From contig VGCH01000018.1 in the NCBI GenBank assembly GCA_016870115.1, positions 1 to 58,027 on the forward strand: a stretch of 58,027 bases of DNA. The letters are read 5' to 3'. Every line of letters starts with the position of its first letter. Position 1 is the stretch's first letter. Positions 43,899-51,039 of this stretch are shown one piece after another. Both the position numbers and the translations under genes were made by a program. Source of the DNA: Alphaproteobacteria bacterium (GTDB lineage: Bacteria; Pseudomonadota; Alphaproteobacteria; Reyranellales; Reyranellaceae). The notes beneath the pieces are model-generated. The model did not search any database and had not been told where the DNA came from. It was given only the letters and a program-made list of their open reading frames with translations.

Positions 43899-43949
43899 GG
43901 GATCAGGTAGGACCGCCTGCGGTTCCACCTGAACCCGTTCCGCTCTAGA
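43899..43949. repeat. Palindromic intergenic repeat, copy 1
   Basis: GGGATCAGGTAGGACCGC-CT-GCGGTTCCACCTGAACCC (43899-43936), an 18-bp imperfect inverted repeat with three mismatches, followed by GTTCCGCTCTAGA. The same right-arm and tail sequences appear at 49286-49345 in the other order. Confidence 0.65.
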
Positions 43950-43973
43950 CTGCGCATCGCGGGGGCGGTGCGC

Positions 43974-44213
43974 ATGCAGACAATCTTCATCATGGTGAAA
44001 TGCGAGCTCGGGCGGGCCTATGACGTGGCTGACGCTGCGGTCGGGCTTGAGCAGGTGTCGGAGGTCTATTCGACCTCGGGCCAATACGACCTGCTGATGA
44101 AGTGCTACCTGCCCGATACGACCGACATCGGTCACTTCGTGACCAGCCGCATCCAGACGCTTGCCGGCGTTAAGGACACCTTCACGCTGATCACTTTCAA
44201 GGCCTTCGGGTGA
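43974..44213 (+). CDS. Stand-alone Lrp/AsnC ligand-binding (RAM) protein
   Basis: 79 residues. The whole protein is one RAM-type domain: TIFIMVKCELGRAYDVADA, then SEVYSTSGQYDLLMKCYLPD and FVTSRIQTLAGVKDTFTLITF. It has no helix-turn-helix. Such proteins oligomerise like Lrp and bind amino acids or modulate full-length Lrp proteins. The ATG at 43974 is used; a GTG at 43968 would add two residues. A CTAGACT box at 43945-43951 is a candidate -10. The stop overlaps the next gene's GTG. Confidence 0.9.
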   Translation: MQTIFIMVKCELGRAYDVADAAVGLEQVSEVYSTSGQYDLLMKCYLPDTTDIGHFVTSRIQTLAGVKDTFTLITFKAFG

Positions 44214-44815
44214 GTGCCGGCACCGCGGCCGCGCTCGTCCTGCAGGTGGATGTAGCGGCCGGCGACGCCGCAGAGCTGGAGGCGTGGCACGGCGGCGAAC
44301 ACCTTGCCGAACGGATCGCCTGCCCCGGCTGGCAACGCGGCGCGCGCTATCTCAGCCTCGATCGACCGAGCCGGTTCCTGCTCTTCTATGACACGGCTTC
44401 GCTCGCCGCCTTCGAGAGCGCGGCGTATCGCGCGCGGCTCGACGACCCGACACCCTGGAGCCGGCGCGTGTTCCCGCGCTTTCGCGACACCTGGCGCACG
44501 CCCTGCACGGTCGAGCGGCGCCATGGCGGCGGGTTGGGCGGGGCGGCGCTGCTGTTGCGTCCCGATGGCGAGGCGCCCTTCGATGCGCTGGTTGCGGCCC
44601 ACGCGGTGAGAGTCGATCTGCTGGCAGGCCATGCGCCGACGGGCGCGCTGCCCAGCACCGAGAAGACGCTGCGCGCCACGCCGGACCGTCACGCCGATCG
44701 CGTGCTGATCGCCTTCTTCGCCTCCGAGGAGGCCGCTCGGTCCGCACAGGGCGTCGCGAGCGGGGCGGAGCTGTTCGGCTTCCGCCAGTCGCTCGCCCGC
44801 TCGGATCTCAGTTGA
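44210..44815 (+). CDS. Hypothetical protein, ferredoxin-like/EthD-like fold
   Basis: 201 residues from a GTG that overlaps the AsnC-like stop (GTGA). N-terminal half ALVLQVDVAAGDAAELEAWHGGEHLAERI and RYLSLDRPSRFLLFYDTASLAAFES look like an alpha-beta barrel monooxygenase (EthD/DABB) unit, with the conserved WHxxEHLxER typical of that group. The second half (FDALVAAHAVRVDLLAGHAPTG; VLIAFFASEEAARSA) may be a second degenerate copy. Function unknown. Its 3' end overlaps the convergent amidohydrolase gene by 8 bp. Confidence 0.75.
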   Translation: MSAGTAAALVLQVDVAAGDAAELEAWHGGEHLAERIACPGWQRGARYLSLDRPSRFLLFYDTASLAAFESAAYRARLDDPTPWSRRVFPRFRDTWRTPCTVERRHGGGLGGAALLLRPDGEAPFDALVAAHAVRVDLLAGHAPTGALPSTEKTLRATPDRHADRVLIAFFASEEAARSAQGVASGAELFGFRQSLARSDLS

Positions 44816-45950
44816 CCAGGCCGTAGAACTTGCCGGCGTTGGTGCAGGTGATCATGCGCGTGACGTCGGCCGGCACCTCGGCGAACTGCTCGGCAATGTA
44901 CTTGTCCGACTGCGGCCACACGCCGTCGCCGTGGGGATAGTCGGAGCCCCACATCAGCGTCTCCGCCCCCATGTCCTCGATCAGCTTCAGACCGATGCGG
45001 TCGAACTGGAACGTCGCCTTGCATTGCCGGCGCCAATAGTCGGACGGCTTCATCTTGAGGCCGAGATCGGTGAAGCGGTCCTCCCACTCGTAGTCCATGC
45101 GATCGAGCGCATAGGGGATCCAGCCGCAACCCGACTCGCCGAAGGCGATGCGGATGTTGGGATAGCGCTCCAGAACATTGGCCGAGATGATGGCGGCCAG
45201 GATGTTCACGAGGTTCATCTGGAACCCCGAAACGACCGTGAAGAACACCGAGCGGCCGACCCGACCGGGATGCTTCTGGATGGTGTCCGGCGGCACCGTC
45301 GGGAAGGTGTGGAAGTGGAGCGGCAGCTGCACCTCGTTGACCGCCTGCCACAGCGGCTCCCACATCGGATGCCACATCGGCTCCATGTTCCATGAGCAGG
45401 AGAGCTCCAGACCCCGGATGCCCATGCGCGCGACGCGATGGATTTCCTTCACCGCCGCGTCGATGTCGCCGTAGGGCAGGCAGGCAAGTCCGATGTGCCG
45501 GTCGGGATAGTGGCTGCAGAAGGCCTTCAGCCAATCGTTGTAGATGCGCAGCATCTCATTGGCGGCCTCCGGATCGCCAAGCCGTCCGGCGGCGCCCAGA
45601 ATGCCGTAGATCACCTCGGCATCGACGCCGTCGCGGTCCATATCCTTGATGCGCAGATGCGGATCGGAGACGCGGCGGATGTCCTTCGCGCCGTCTGCGT
45701 AGAGGCCGGTCTCGGCCATGATGTCCACCCGATGGTGCTTGCCCGGAACGAACTTCTGGCCCGAAGGACCGACGCCATTCTTGAAGCCGAACGAGGCGCC
45801 GTTGCGCGCCACCCATTTCGGCCCGTCGTCGGTCTCGGTGACGTAGGGCATGCGCTCCTTCAGCGCGCGGGGCGCCATGGACACAAACAGGTCGGGCGGC
45901 ATCCAGGGCAGGTCGAGATGGCAGTCGGCGGAGATGCGGTTGTACTGCAT
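44808..45950 (-). CDS. Amidohydrolase, ACMSD-like metal-dependent decarboxylase/hydrolase
   Basis: 380 residues from the ATG at 45950, preceded by GGAG. TIM-barrel metal hydrolase of the amidohydrolase-2 group: ADCHLDLPWMPPDLF replaces the usual HxH at strand 1, LPLHFHTFPTVPP gives the barrel His, and MWGSDYPHGDGVWPQSD gives the late metal Asp. Members related to 2-amino-3-carboxymuconate-6-semialdehyde decarboxylase act on aromatic or enol acids. It is divergent from a GMC oxidoreductase 101 bp away, which could supply the substrate (inference). ORF extension to 46208 has no support. Confidence 0.88.
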   Translation of the reverse strand: MQYNRISADCHLDLPWMPPDLFVSMAPRALKERMPYVTETDDGPKWVARNGASFGFKNGVGPSGQKFVPGKHHRVDIMAETGLYADGAKDIRRVSDPHLRIKDMDRDGVDAEVIYGILGAAGRLGDPEAANEMLRIYNDWLKAFCSHYPDRHIGLACLPYGDIDAAVKEIHRVARMGIRGLELSCSWNMEPMWHPMWEPLWQAVNEVQLPLHFHTFPTVPPDTIQKHPGRVGRSVFFTVVSGFQMNLVNILAAIISANVLERYPNIRIAFGESGCGWIPYALDRMDYEWEDRFTDLGLKMKPSDYWRRQCKATFQFDRIGLKLIEDMGAETLMWGSDYPHGDGVWPQSDKYIAEQFAEVPADVTRMITCTNAGKFYGLVN

Positions 45951-46032
45951 GGCGGGCTCCCGTCGCGGACGGCGGCGATTATGGACATGCACGCCGCGGC
46001 ACGGCAACGGACGGGTGTTTCGCGCGGCGGGT

Positions 46033-46045
46033 CGTGCTAGGCACG
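46033..46045. promoter_or_regulatory. Short palindrome upstream of the GMC oxidoreductase
   Basis: CGTGC-TAG-GCACG ends 6 bp before the ATG at 46051. The core CTAGGCA is the CTAG-type -10-like box seen elsewhere, so it could be both operator and promoter element. Confidence 0.35.
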
Positions 46046-46050
46046 CCGCC

Positions 46051-47682
46051 ATGAGCGACGCAGCGACACTGGATGGCGAGTACGACTGGATCGTGGTGGG
46101 CGCGGGCTCGGCCGGCTGTGTCCTCGCGAACCGTCTGTCGGCCGACCCATCGAAGCGTGTGCTGGTGCTGGAAGGCGGCGGCAACGACGACTGGATCTGG
46201 TTCCACATTCCAGTGGGCTATCTGTTCGCGATCGGCAATCCGCGCTCGGACTGGATGTACCGCACCGAAGCCGAGCCCGGCCTCAACGGGCGCAGCCTCG
46301 CCTATCCGCGCGGCAAGGTGCTCGGTGGCTGTTCCGCGATCAACGCCATGGTCTCCATGCGCGGCCAGTCCGCCGACTACGACCATTGGCGCCAACTCGG
46401 TCTCGCGGGCTGGGGGTGGGACGATGTGCTGCCGGTCTTCAAGCGGCTGGACGATCATTTCCTCGGCGACACGCCGCATCACGGCGCTGGCGGCGAGTGG
46501 CGCGTGGAAGAACCGCGCGTCCGCTGGGAGGTGCTCGACGCGGTGATTGCGGCGGCCGAGGAAATGGGCGTGCCGGCCTCACCCGACTTCAACACGGGCG
46601 ACAATCTCGGTGTCGGCTACTTCCATGTGAACCAGCGTCGCGGCGTGCGGATCTCGACGGCAAGAGCGTTCCTGAAACCCGTGCTCTCGCGGCCCAACCT
46701 GCGGCTCGAGACCAGCGTTCTGGCCGAGAGCTTGGTGTTCGAGGGCAAGCGCGCGGTCGGCGTGCGCTATCGCAAGAACGGCCGCTCGGTGGTGGCGCGG
46801 GCGCGCGGCGAGGTGATCCTGAGCGCGGGCGCCGTGACGAGCCCCGTGCTGCTGCAGCGATCCGGCGTCGGCCCGGCGGCGTGGCTCGCCGATCATGGCA
46901 TCGCGCCGGTCCACGTGATGGACGGCGTCGGGCGAAATCTGCAGGACCATCTGCAGCAGCGCGCGATCTACCGCGTGACCGGCGCCCGCACGCTGAACGA
47001 GACCTACCATTCGCTGCTGGGGCGCGCCTGGATCGGCCTCGAGTACGCGCTGTTCCGGCGCGGGCCGCTCACCATGGCGCCGTCCCAGCTCGGGATCTTC
47101 ATGCGCTCCTCGCCAAGCCGCGAGCGCGCCAACATCGAGTTCCATGTCCAGCCGCTCTCGCTCGACAAGTTCGGCGACCCACTGCACCGCTTCCCCGCCA
47201 TCACGGTGAGCGCCTGCAATCTGCGGCCCTCGTCGCGCGGCACGATCCGGCTGCGCTCGACCGACCCCGATGCCGCGCCGCTGATCGCGCCCAACTATCT
47301 CTCGACCAACGACGACCGCGAGGTCGCCGCCGATGCGATCCGCGCGACCCGCCGGCTGATGCGCCAGCCGGCGCTCGCCCGCTACGCGCCGAGCGAGTAC
47401 CTGCCGGGCCCGACCGTGGGCGATGACGATACCGCGCTTGCCCGCGCGGCCGGCGACATCGGCACCACGATCTTCCATCCGGTCGGCACCGCGAAGATGG
47501 GTTTGGCCAGCGATCCGCTTGCCGTCGTCGATACGCGCTGCCGGGTCCTGGGCCTGGAGCGCCTGCGCGTCATCGACGCCTCGGTGATGCCGACCATCAC
47601 CTCGGGCAACACCAACACCCCCACCATCATGATCGCCGACAAGGCGGCCGCGATGGCGATCGAGGACGCTAGGGCACGTTGA
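46051..47682 (+). CDS. GMC-family FAD oxidoreductase (choline/alcohol dehydrogenase-like)
   Basis: 543 residues, the normal GMC length. FAD motif VVGAGSAGCVLANRLS (GxGxxG at residues 17-22), GMC signature 1 around YPRGKVLGGCSAINAMVSMRG, the catalytic His in TIFHPVGTAKMG, and the C-terminal INASNTNTPTIMIADKAA-type block. It oxidises a primary alcohol or polyol, with quinone or oxygen as acceptor. A CTAGGCA box sits 7 bp before the ATG and there is no Shine-Dalgarno sequence, so a leaderless transcript is likely. The end is closed by a strong hairpin before mmsA. Confidence 0.92.
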   Translation: MSDAATLDGEYDWIVVGAGSAGCVLANRLSADPSKRVLVLEGGGNDDWIWFHIPVGYLFAIGNPRSDWMYRTEAEPGLNGRSLAYPRGKVLGGCSAINAMVSMRGQSADYDHWRQLGLAGWGWDDVLPVFKRLDDHFLGDTPHHGAGGEWRVEEPRVRWEVLDAVIAAAEEMGVPASPDFNTGDNLGVGYFHVNQRRGVRISTARAFLKPVLSRPNLRLETSVLAESLVFEGKRAVGVRYRKNGRSVVARARGEVILSAGAVTSPVLLQRSGVGPAAWLADHGIAPVHVMDGVGRNLQDHLQQRAIYRVTGARTLNETYHSLLGRAWIGLEYALFRRGPLTMAPSQLGIFMRSSPSRERANIEFHVQPLSLDKFGDPLHRFPAITVSACNLRPSSRGTIRLRSTDPDAAPLIAPNYLSTNDDREVAADAIRATRRLMRQPALARYAPSEYLPGPTVGDDDTALARAAGDIGTTIFHPVGTAKMGLASDPLAVVDTRCRVLGLERLRVIDASVMPTITSGNTNTPTIMIADKAAAMAIEDARAR

Positions 47683-47709
47683 GTTCAGCTGGAATCAGCT
47701 GAGCTCAAC
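47678..47709. terminator. Bidirectional terminator-like hairpin
   Basis: GTTGAGTTCAGCT-GGAATC-AGCTGAGCTCAAC: a 13-bp stem with one G-T mismatch and a 6-nt loop, between the convergent GMC and MmsA genes. It overlaps the GMC stop (TGA 47680-47682). Confidence 0.6.
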
Positions 47710-47714
47710 GCCCA

Positions 47715-49211
47715 CTAGGTTCTTGTCCTGAAGTTGAACTCGGCCCCGGCGCGGATGCCGGTGGGCCACCGCGCGGTGACGGTCTTCAGTCGGGTGTAGA
47801 AGCGCACGCCTTCCATGCCGTAGATGCCGTGGTCGCCGAAAATCGAGGCCTTCCAGCCGCCGAAGCTGTGATAGGCGACCGGCACCGGGATCGGCACGTT
47901 GACACCGATCATGCCGATCCGAACGCCGTTGGCGAAGCTGCGGGCGGCGTCACCGTCGCGGGTGAAGATCGCCGTGCCATTGCCATAGGCGTGGTCGTTC
48001 ACCAGCTTCAACGCCTCGTCGAAACCGCCAGCGCGCACCACCGACAGCACCGGCCCGAAGATCTCGTCCTTGTAGATGGTCATGTCGGGCGTCACGTGAT
48101 CGAACAGGCAGCCGCCCATGAAGTTGCCGTTCTCGTAGCCTTGGAGCTTGAGGCCGCGGCCATCGACCACGAGCTTGGCGCCTTCCGCCACCCCGCGATC
48201 GACATAGCCCATCACCTTGTCGCGGTGCTGTCGGGTCACCAGCGGGCCCATCTCCGACTGCGGATCGAGTCCGGGTCCGACCTTGAGCGCGGCGACGCGC
48301 GGCGCGAGCTTGGCCATCAGCCGGTCGCCCACATCGCCCACCGCGACGGCGACCGAGATCGCCATGCAGCGCTCGCCGGCCGCGCCGTATCCGGCGCCGA
48401 TCAGCGCGTCGGTCGCCTGGTCGAGATCGGCGTCGGGCATGATGACCATGTGGTTCTTGGCGCCGCACAGCGCCTGCACGCGCTTGTTGCGCTGCGTGCC
48501 ACGGTGATAGACGGCCTCGCCGATCGTGGTCGAGCCCACGAAGCTGATCGCCGGCACGTCGGGGTGATCGAGGAGCGCATCGACCGCGACCTTATCGCCG
48601 TTCACGACCTGGAAAATGCCCTCGGGCACACCCGCTTCGGCAAACAGCTCGGCCAGCAGCATCGGCGCGCTCGGATCCTTCTCGGACGGCTTCAGGATGA
48701 AGGCGTTGCCGCAGGCCACCGCCATCGCGCCCATCCAACAGGGGATCATGATCGGGAAGTTGAACGGCGTGATGCCCGCGACGACGCCGAGCGGCTGGCG
48801 GATCGACCAGCTGTCCATGTCGGCCGCCACCTGCTCGGTGAAGTCGCCGCGCATGTGGTGCGCGATGCCGCACGCAAACTCGACCACCTCCAGGCCGCGG
48901 CCGATCTCGCCCTTGGCGTCGTCGAAGGTCTTGCCGTGCTCGAGCGTCAGGAGTCGCGCAATGTCGTCGATGTGCCGCTCGATCAGGCCCTTCAGGGTGA
49001 ACATGGCGCGTTGGCGGCGGAGCGGCGGCGTCGCCGCCCAGCCGGTCTGCGCGCGCCGCGCGATCTCGACCGCCCGCCTGACCTCCTCGATCGAGGCAAA
49101 GGCGACGCGCGCCGTCGTCTCGCCGGTCGCGGGGTTGGTGACGTCGCCCGCGCGACCGCTGGTGCCGGCGACACGCTTGTTGGCGATGAAGTGACCGATG
49201 TCCGCGACCAT
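47715..49211 (-). CDS. mmsA: Methylmalonate-semialdehyde dehydrogenase (CoA-acylating)
   Basis: 498 residues. Aldehyde dehydrogenase with the CoA-acylating subgroup signature: FNFPIMIPCWMGAMAVACGNAF, KPSEKDPSAPMLLAELF, SFVGSTTIGEAVYHRGTQRNKRVQAL, and the catalytic Cys at residue 282 in GERCMAISVAV. It converts methylmalonate or malonate semialdehyde to propionyl- or acetyl-CoA in valine, inositol or beta-alanine breakdown. No mmsB (3-hydroxyisobutyrate dehydrogenase) is adjacent. Good Shine-Dalgarno GGAAGG. The 131-bp leader region to the EthD gene holds an intergenic repeat. Confidence 0.94.
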   Translation of the reverse strand: MVADIGHFIANKRVAGTSGRAGDVTNPATGETTARVAFASIEEVRRAVEIARRAQTGWAATPPLRRQRAMFTLKGLIERHIDDIARLLTLEHGKTFDDAKGEIGRGLEVVEFACGIAHHMRGDFTEQVAADMDSWSIRQPLGVVAGITPFNFPIMIPCWMGAMAVACGNAFILKPSEKDPSAPMLLAELFAEAGVPEGIFQVVNGDKVAVDALLDHPDVPAISFVGSTTIGEAVYHRGTQRNKRVQALCGAKNHMVIMPDADLDQATDALIGAGYGAAGERCMAISVAVAVGDVGDRLMAKLAPRVAALKVGPGLDPQSEMGPLVTRQHRDKVMGYVDRGVAEGAKLVVDGRGLKLQGYENGNFMGGCLFDHVTPDMTIYKDEIFGPVLSVVRAGGFDEALKLVNDHAYGNGTAIFTRDGDAARSFANGVRIGMIGVNVPIPVPVAYHSFGGWKASIFGDHGIYGMEGVRFYTRLKTVTARWPTGIRAGAEFNFRTRT

Positions 49212-49285
49212 TGCGACCTTCCCGTTGGTACGCCGTTGGGGTCGTGCGTTCTAACACCGCTACGTCGCCCTCGGTAGCGCCATGC

Positions 49286-49345
49286 TAGAGCGGAAGCGGA
49301 TCAAGTGGGAGCGTATGCGGTTCCACCTGATCCCACTCAGCTCTA
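49286..49345. repeat. Palindromic intergenic repeat, copy 2
   Basis: TAGAGCGGAAGCGGATCAAGTGGGAGCG then GCGGTTCCACCTGATCCCACTCAGCTCTA: outer TAGAG/CTCTA arms and an inner imperfect stem. It supplies the TAG stop of the EthD-like gene on the minus strand. Shares its arms with the repeat at 43899 and its start with the fragment at 10430. Confidence 0.65.
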
Positions 49346-49681
49346 CGCAATGACGCTGTGCTCTTCCACGACATAGCTGCGGATGCGACCGATGAAACGC
49401 GCGCCGTCCTCGTGCAGCGCCTTCATCTCGGGTGAGGCAAGTGCTCGCTCCCAGGCCGCGCGGTCATCGAACCAGAGCTCGGCGATGCCGTCGATCTCCG
49501 CCCCGAGTTCCAGCGCCGGGATGTCCGCCCGCGAACGTTCGCCGGCCATGTGGTTCTGGACATAGCGGCGTAGCCCCGGGATGGCATGCGCTAGCGGAGC
49601 GTGGACGCGGACCCAGTGATCCATGAAGGCCGCATGGCTCCAGCCAGGCTTGCGGGCGAGCAGGCCAATGGTCTTGATCAT
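49343..49681 (-). CDS. EthD-like ferredoxin-fold protein
   Basis: 112 residues. EthD signature KTIGLLARKPGWSHAAFMDHWVRVHAPLA, with the conserved HWxxxHAPL, then PGLRRYVQNHM and IDGIAELWFDDRAAWERALASPE. The EthD family assists degradation or cyclisation of polyketide- or ether-type compounds, often as small dimeric helpers. The ATG at 49681 is used; 49696 would add five residues. The C-terminus runs into the palindromic repeat at 49286. Divergent from the cupin gene across a 243-bp AT-richer region. Confidence 0.88.
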   Translation of the reverse strand: MIKTIGLLARKPGWSHAAFMDHWVRVHAPLAHAIPGLRRYVQNHMAGERSRADIPALELGAEIDGIAELWFDDRAAWERALASPEMKALHEDGARFIGRIRSYVVEEHSVIA

Positions 49682-49855
49682 CCTATAGCTCCGCATCGAG
49701 AGGGCGGGGGGTGTCCGATCTGCTGAACGGATGCGTACCGTTCCGGGTTCCGTCGTGGCCGCGGTCGATGGTGCCCTCCCGGCGAGGGAAGGCCAAGTCG
49801 CGTCGACGCGCCTGCGGATTTGTACAGATGACACCTTTATCCCGACCCCACCCCT

Positions 49856-49884
49856 TTGACTGACGCTGCGACGATCCGTACCTT
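49856..49884 (+). promoter_or_regulatory. Candidate promoter for the DUF861-type cupin gene
   Basis: TTGACT (49856-49861), 17-bp spacer, TACCTT (49879-49884). Only three of six -10 bases match. It is followed by an AT-rich stretch (CATTAATTTGCGTATTTTTTGAGTG) unusual for this GC-rich genome. Confidence 0.35.
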
Positions 49885-49924
49885 GGTCAACATTAATTTG
49901 CGTATTTTTTGAGTGATTAAAGTT

Positions 49925-50407
49925 ATGGTTTGCCCGCCCGTTACGCGAGCCGCGCCCGGCACGCTCGAGCTCCGTCCCGCTCCCATCCCTCCCGACTGGA
50001 TCCTTGAGGGTCGACCCGACGCCCGGGTGGCTTCGATCTCGCGCAGCGCCTCGGGCGCCATGTGGACCGACCTCTGGGACTGCACCGCCGGTCGCTTCGA
50101 ATGGCGCTACGAGGTCGATGAGACCATCACCATCGTCGAGGGCGGCGCCATCGTGACCGACGCCAACGGTACCGTCTGGCCGCTCAAGCCCGGTGACGTC
50201 GCGAGCTTTCGCGCCGGCACGCGGGCGCACTGGCATGTGCCGACATACGTTCGCAAGATCGCGGTCTGTGCCCATCCAATGCCGAACCTTGTGATGGCCG
50301 TCGGCGACTTCGCCAAACGCCTGCGTCGACGCGCGCGATCCGTGGCCGCAGCTGCCGGCACCGCCACGGCCTTCGCCCTCGGCGCGGCGATGCTCGTGAT
50401 CGAGTAG
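49925..50407 (+). CDS. Cupin protein with C-terminal membrane anchor
   Basis: 160 residues from the ATG at 49925 (a GTG at 49913 would add four). The cupin_3 (DUF861) core is FEWRYEVDETITIVEGGAIVTD, then WPLKPGDVASFRAGTRAHWHVPTYVRKIAV, with the typical TxHWxV-x6-K end. The C-terminus has a basic stretch (KRLRRRARS), then a hydrophobic helix (AAGTATAFALGAAMLVIE), so it may be tail-anchored to the inner membrane. Soluble DUF861 proteins include (S)-ureidoglycine-related enzymes of purine breakdown; whether this one does that is unknown. Preceded by AT-rich DNA. Confidence 0.78.
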   Translation: MVCPPVTRAAPGTLELRPAPIPPDWILEGRPDARVASISRSASGAMWTDLWDCTAGRFEWRYEVDETITIVEGGAIVTDANGTVWPLKPGDVASFRAGTRAHWHVPTYVRKIAVCAHPMPNLVMAVGDFAKRLRRRARSVAAAAGTATAFALGAAMLVIE

Positions 50408-50614
50408 TCGCGACACGGCCACTTCGCTCGCACCGGGAGAAGTGCTTCGGAATGACGAGAGAGAGCGCCTGATCCTGGATCAGACGTCGTTCGCCCGATC
50501 GTGCAGGGCGATGGCTTCTCGGGGACCGATCAGACTGCTAGGGTTTGCAGCATTCCAAGACGCTCGTTCGGGGATGTCTGTTCGTCTCCCCCGCGTCGCG
50601 CCGGAGCACACTCG

Positions 50615-50986
50615 ATGAGCAAGCAACTGATGATCCTGGTCGCGGGCCCCTACCGCGGTGGCACGGGCGACGATCCGGTGAAGATCCAGGCCAACGTGGA
50701 AGCGATGGAGGACATGTCGCTCAAGGTGTTCCGTCGTGGCCATCTGCCGGTGATGGGCGAGTGGTTCGCCTTGCCGCTCCTGAAGCATGCAGGCTCGAAG
50801 AAGATCGGCGATGCCGTGTTTGACGAGATCTTTCATCCCGTGGCCCGCGAATTGATCGGCAAGTGAGATGCGGTGTTTCGCATCGGTGGCCCGTCGAGCG
50901 GCGCCGACGACATGGTCGCGACCGGCGAACGATTGGGCAAAATGATCTTTCGAGATCTCTCGGACATCCCTGAACGAAAGCGCTGA
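50615..50986 (+). pseudogene. DUF4406/nucleoside-2-deoxyribosyltransferase-like gene with in-frame TGA
   Basis: ATG at 50615, with GGAG nine bases upstream. 83 codons read LMILVAGPYRGGTGDDPVKIQANVEAMED (nucleotide-binding strand), GHLPVMGEWFALPLL and DEIFHPVARELIGK, then TGA at 50864-50866. The same frame continues for 39 codons with family-like sequence DAVFRIGGPSSGADDMVATG and GKMIFRDLSDIPERKR to TGA 50984-50986. Family members, as I recall, have a Cys codon where the TGA is. So it is a nonsense mutation, readthrough, or (unlikely) recoding. Even the short form lacks the C-terminal strand. Confidence 0.75.
50867..50884 (+). other. Small hairpin directly after the in-frame TGA
   Basis: GATGCG-GTGTTT-CGCATC, a perfect 6-bp stem immediately 3' of the TGA. 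It is too close to the stop codon and too simple for a standard bacterial SECIS element, which is longer with the loop farther from the UGA. Confidence 0.45.
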
Positions 50987-51039
50987 CCGACAGCGCAACC
51001 GCCCTCGATCCGCTGCTCCTCACCTGAGCGGTGCCGCGA

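Noticed and set aside
50867-50905. SECIS element for selenocysteine at the in-frame TGA
   Set aside because: The hairpin starts directly after the TGA with a 6-bp stem and lacks the usual spacing and loop features, so I do not call selenocysteine.
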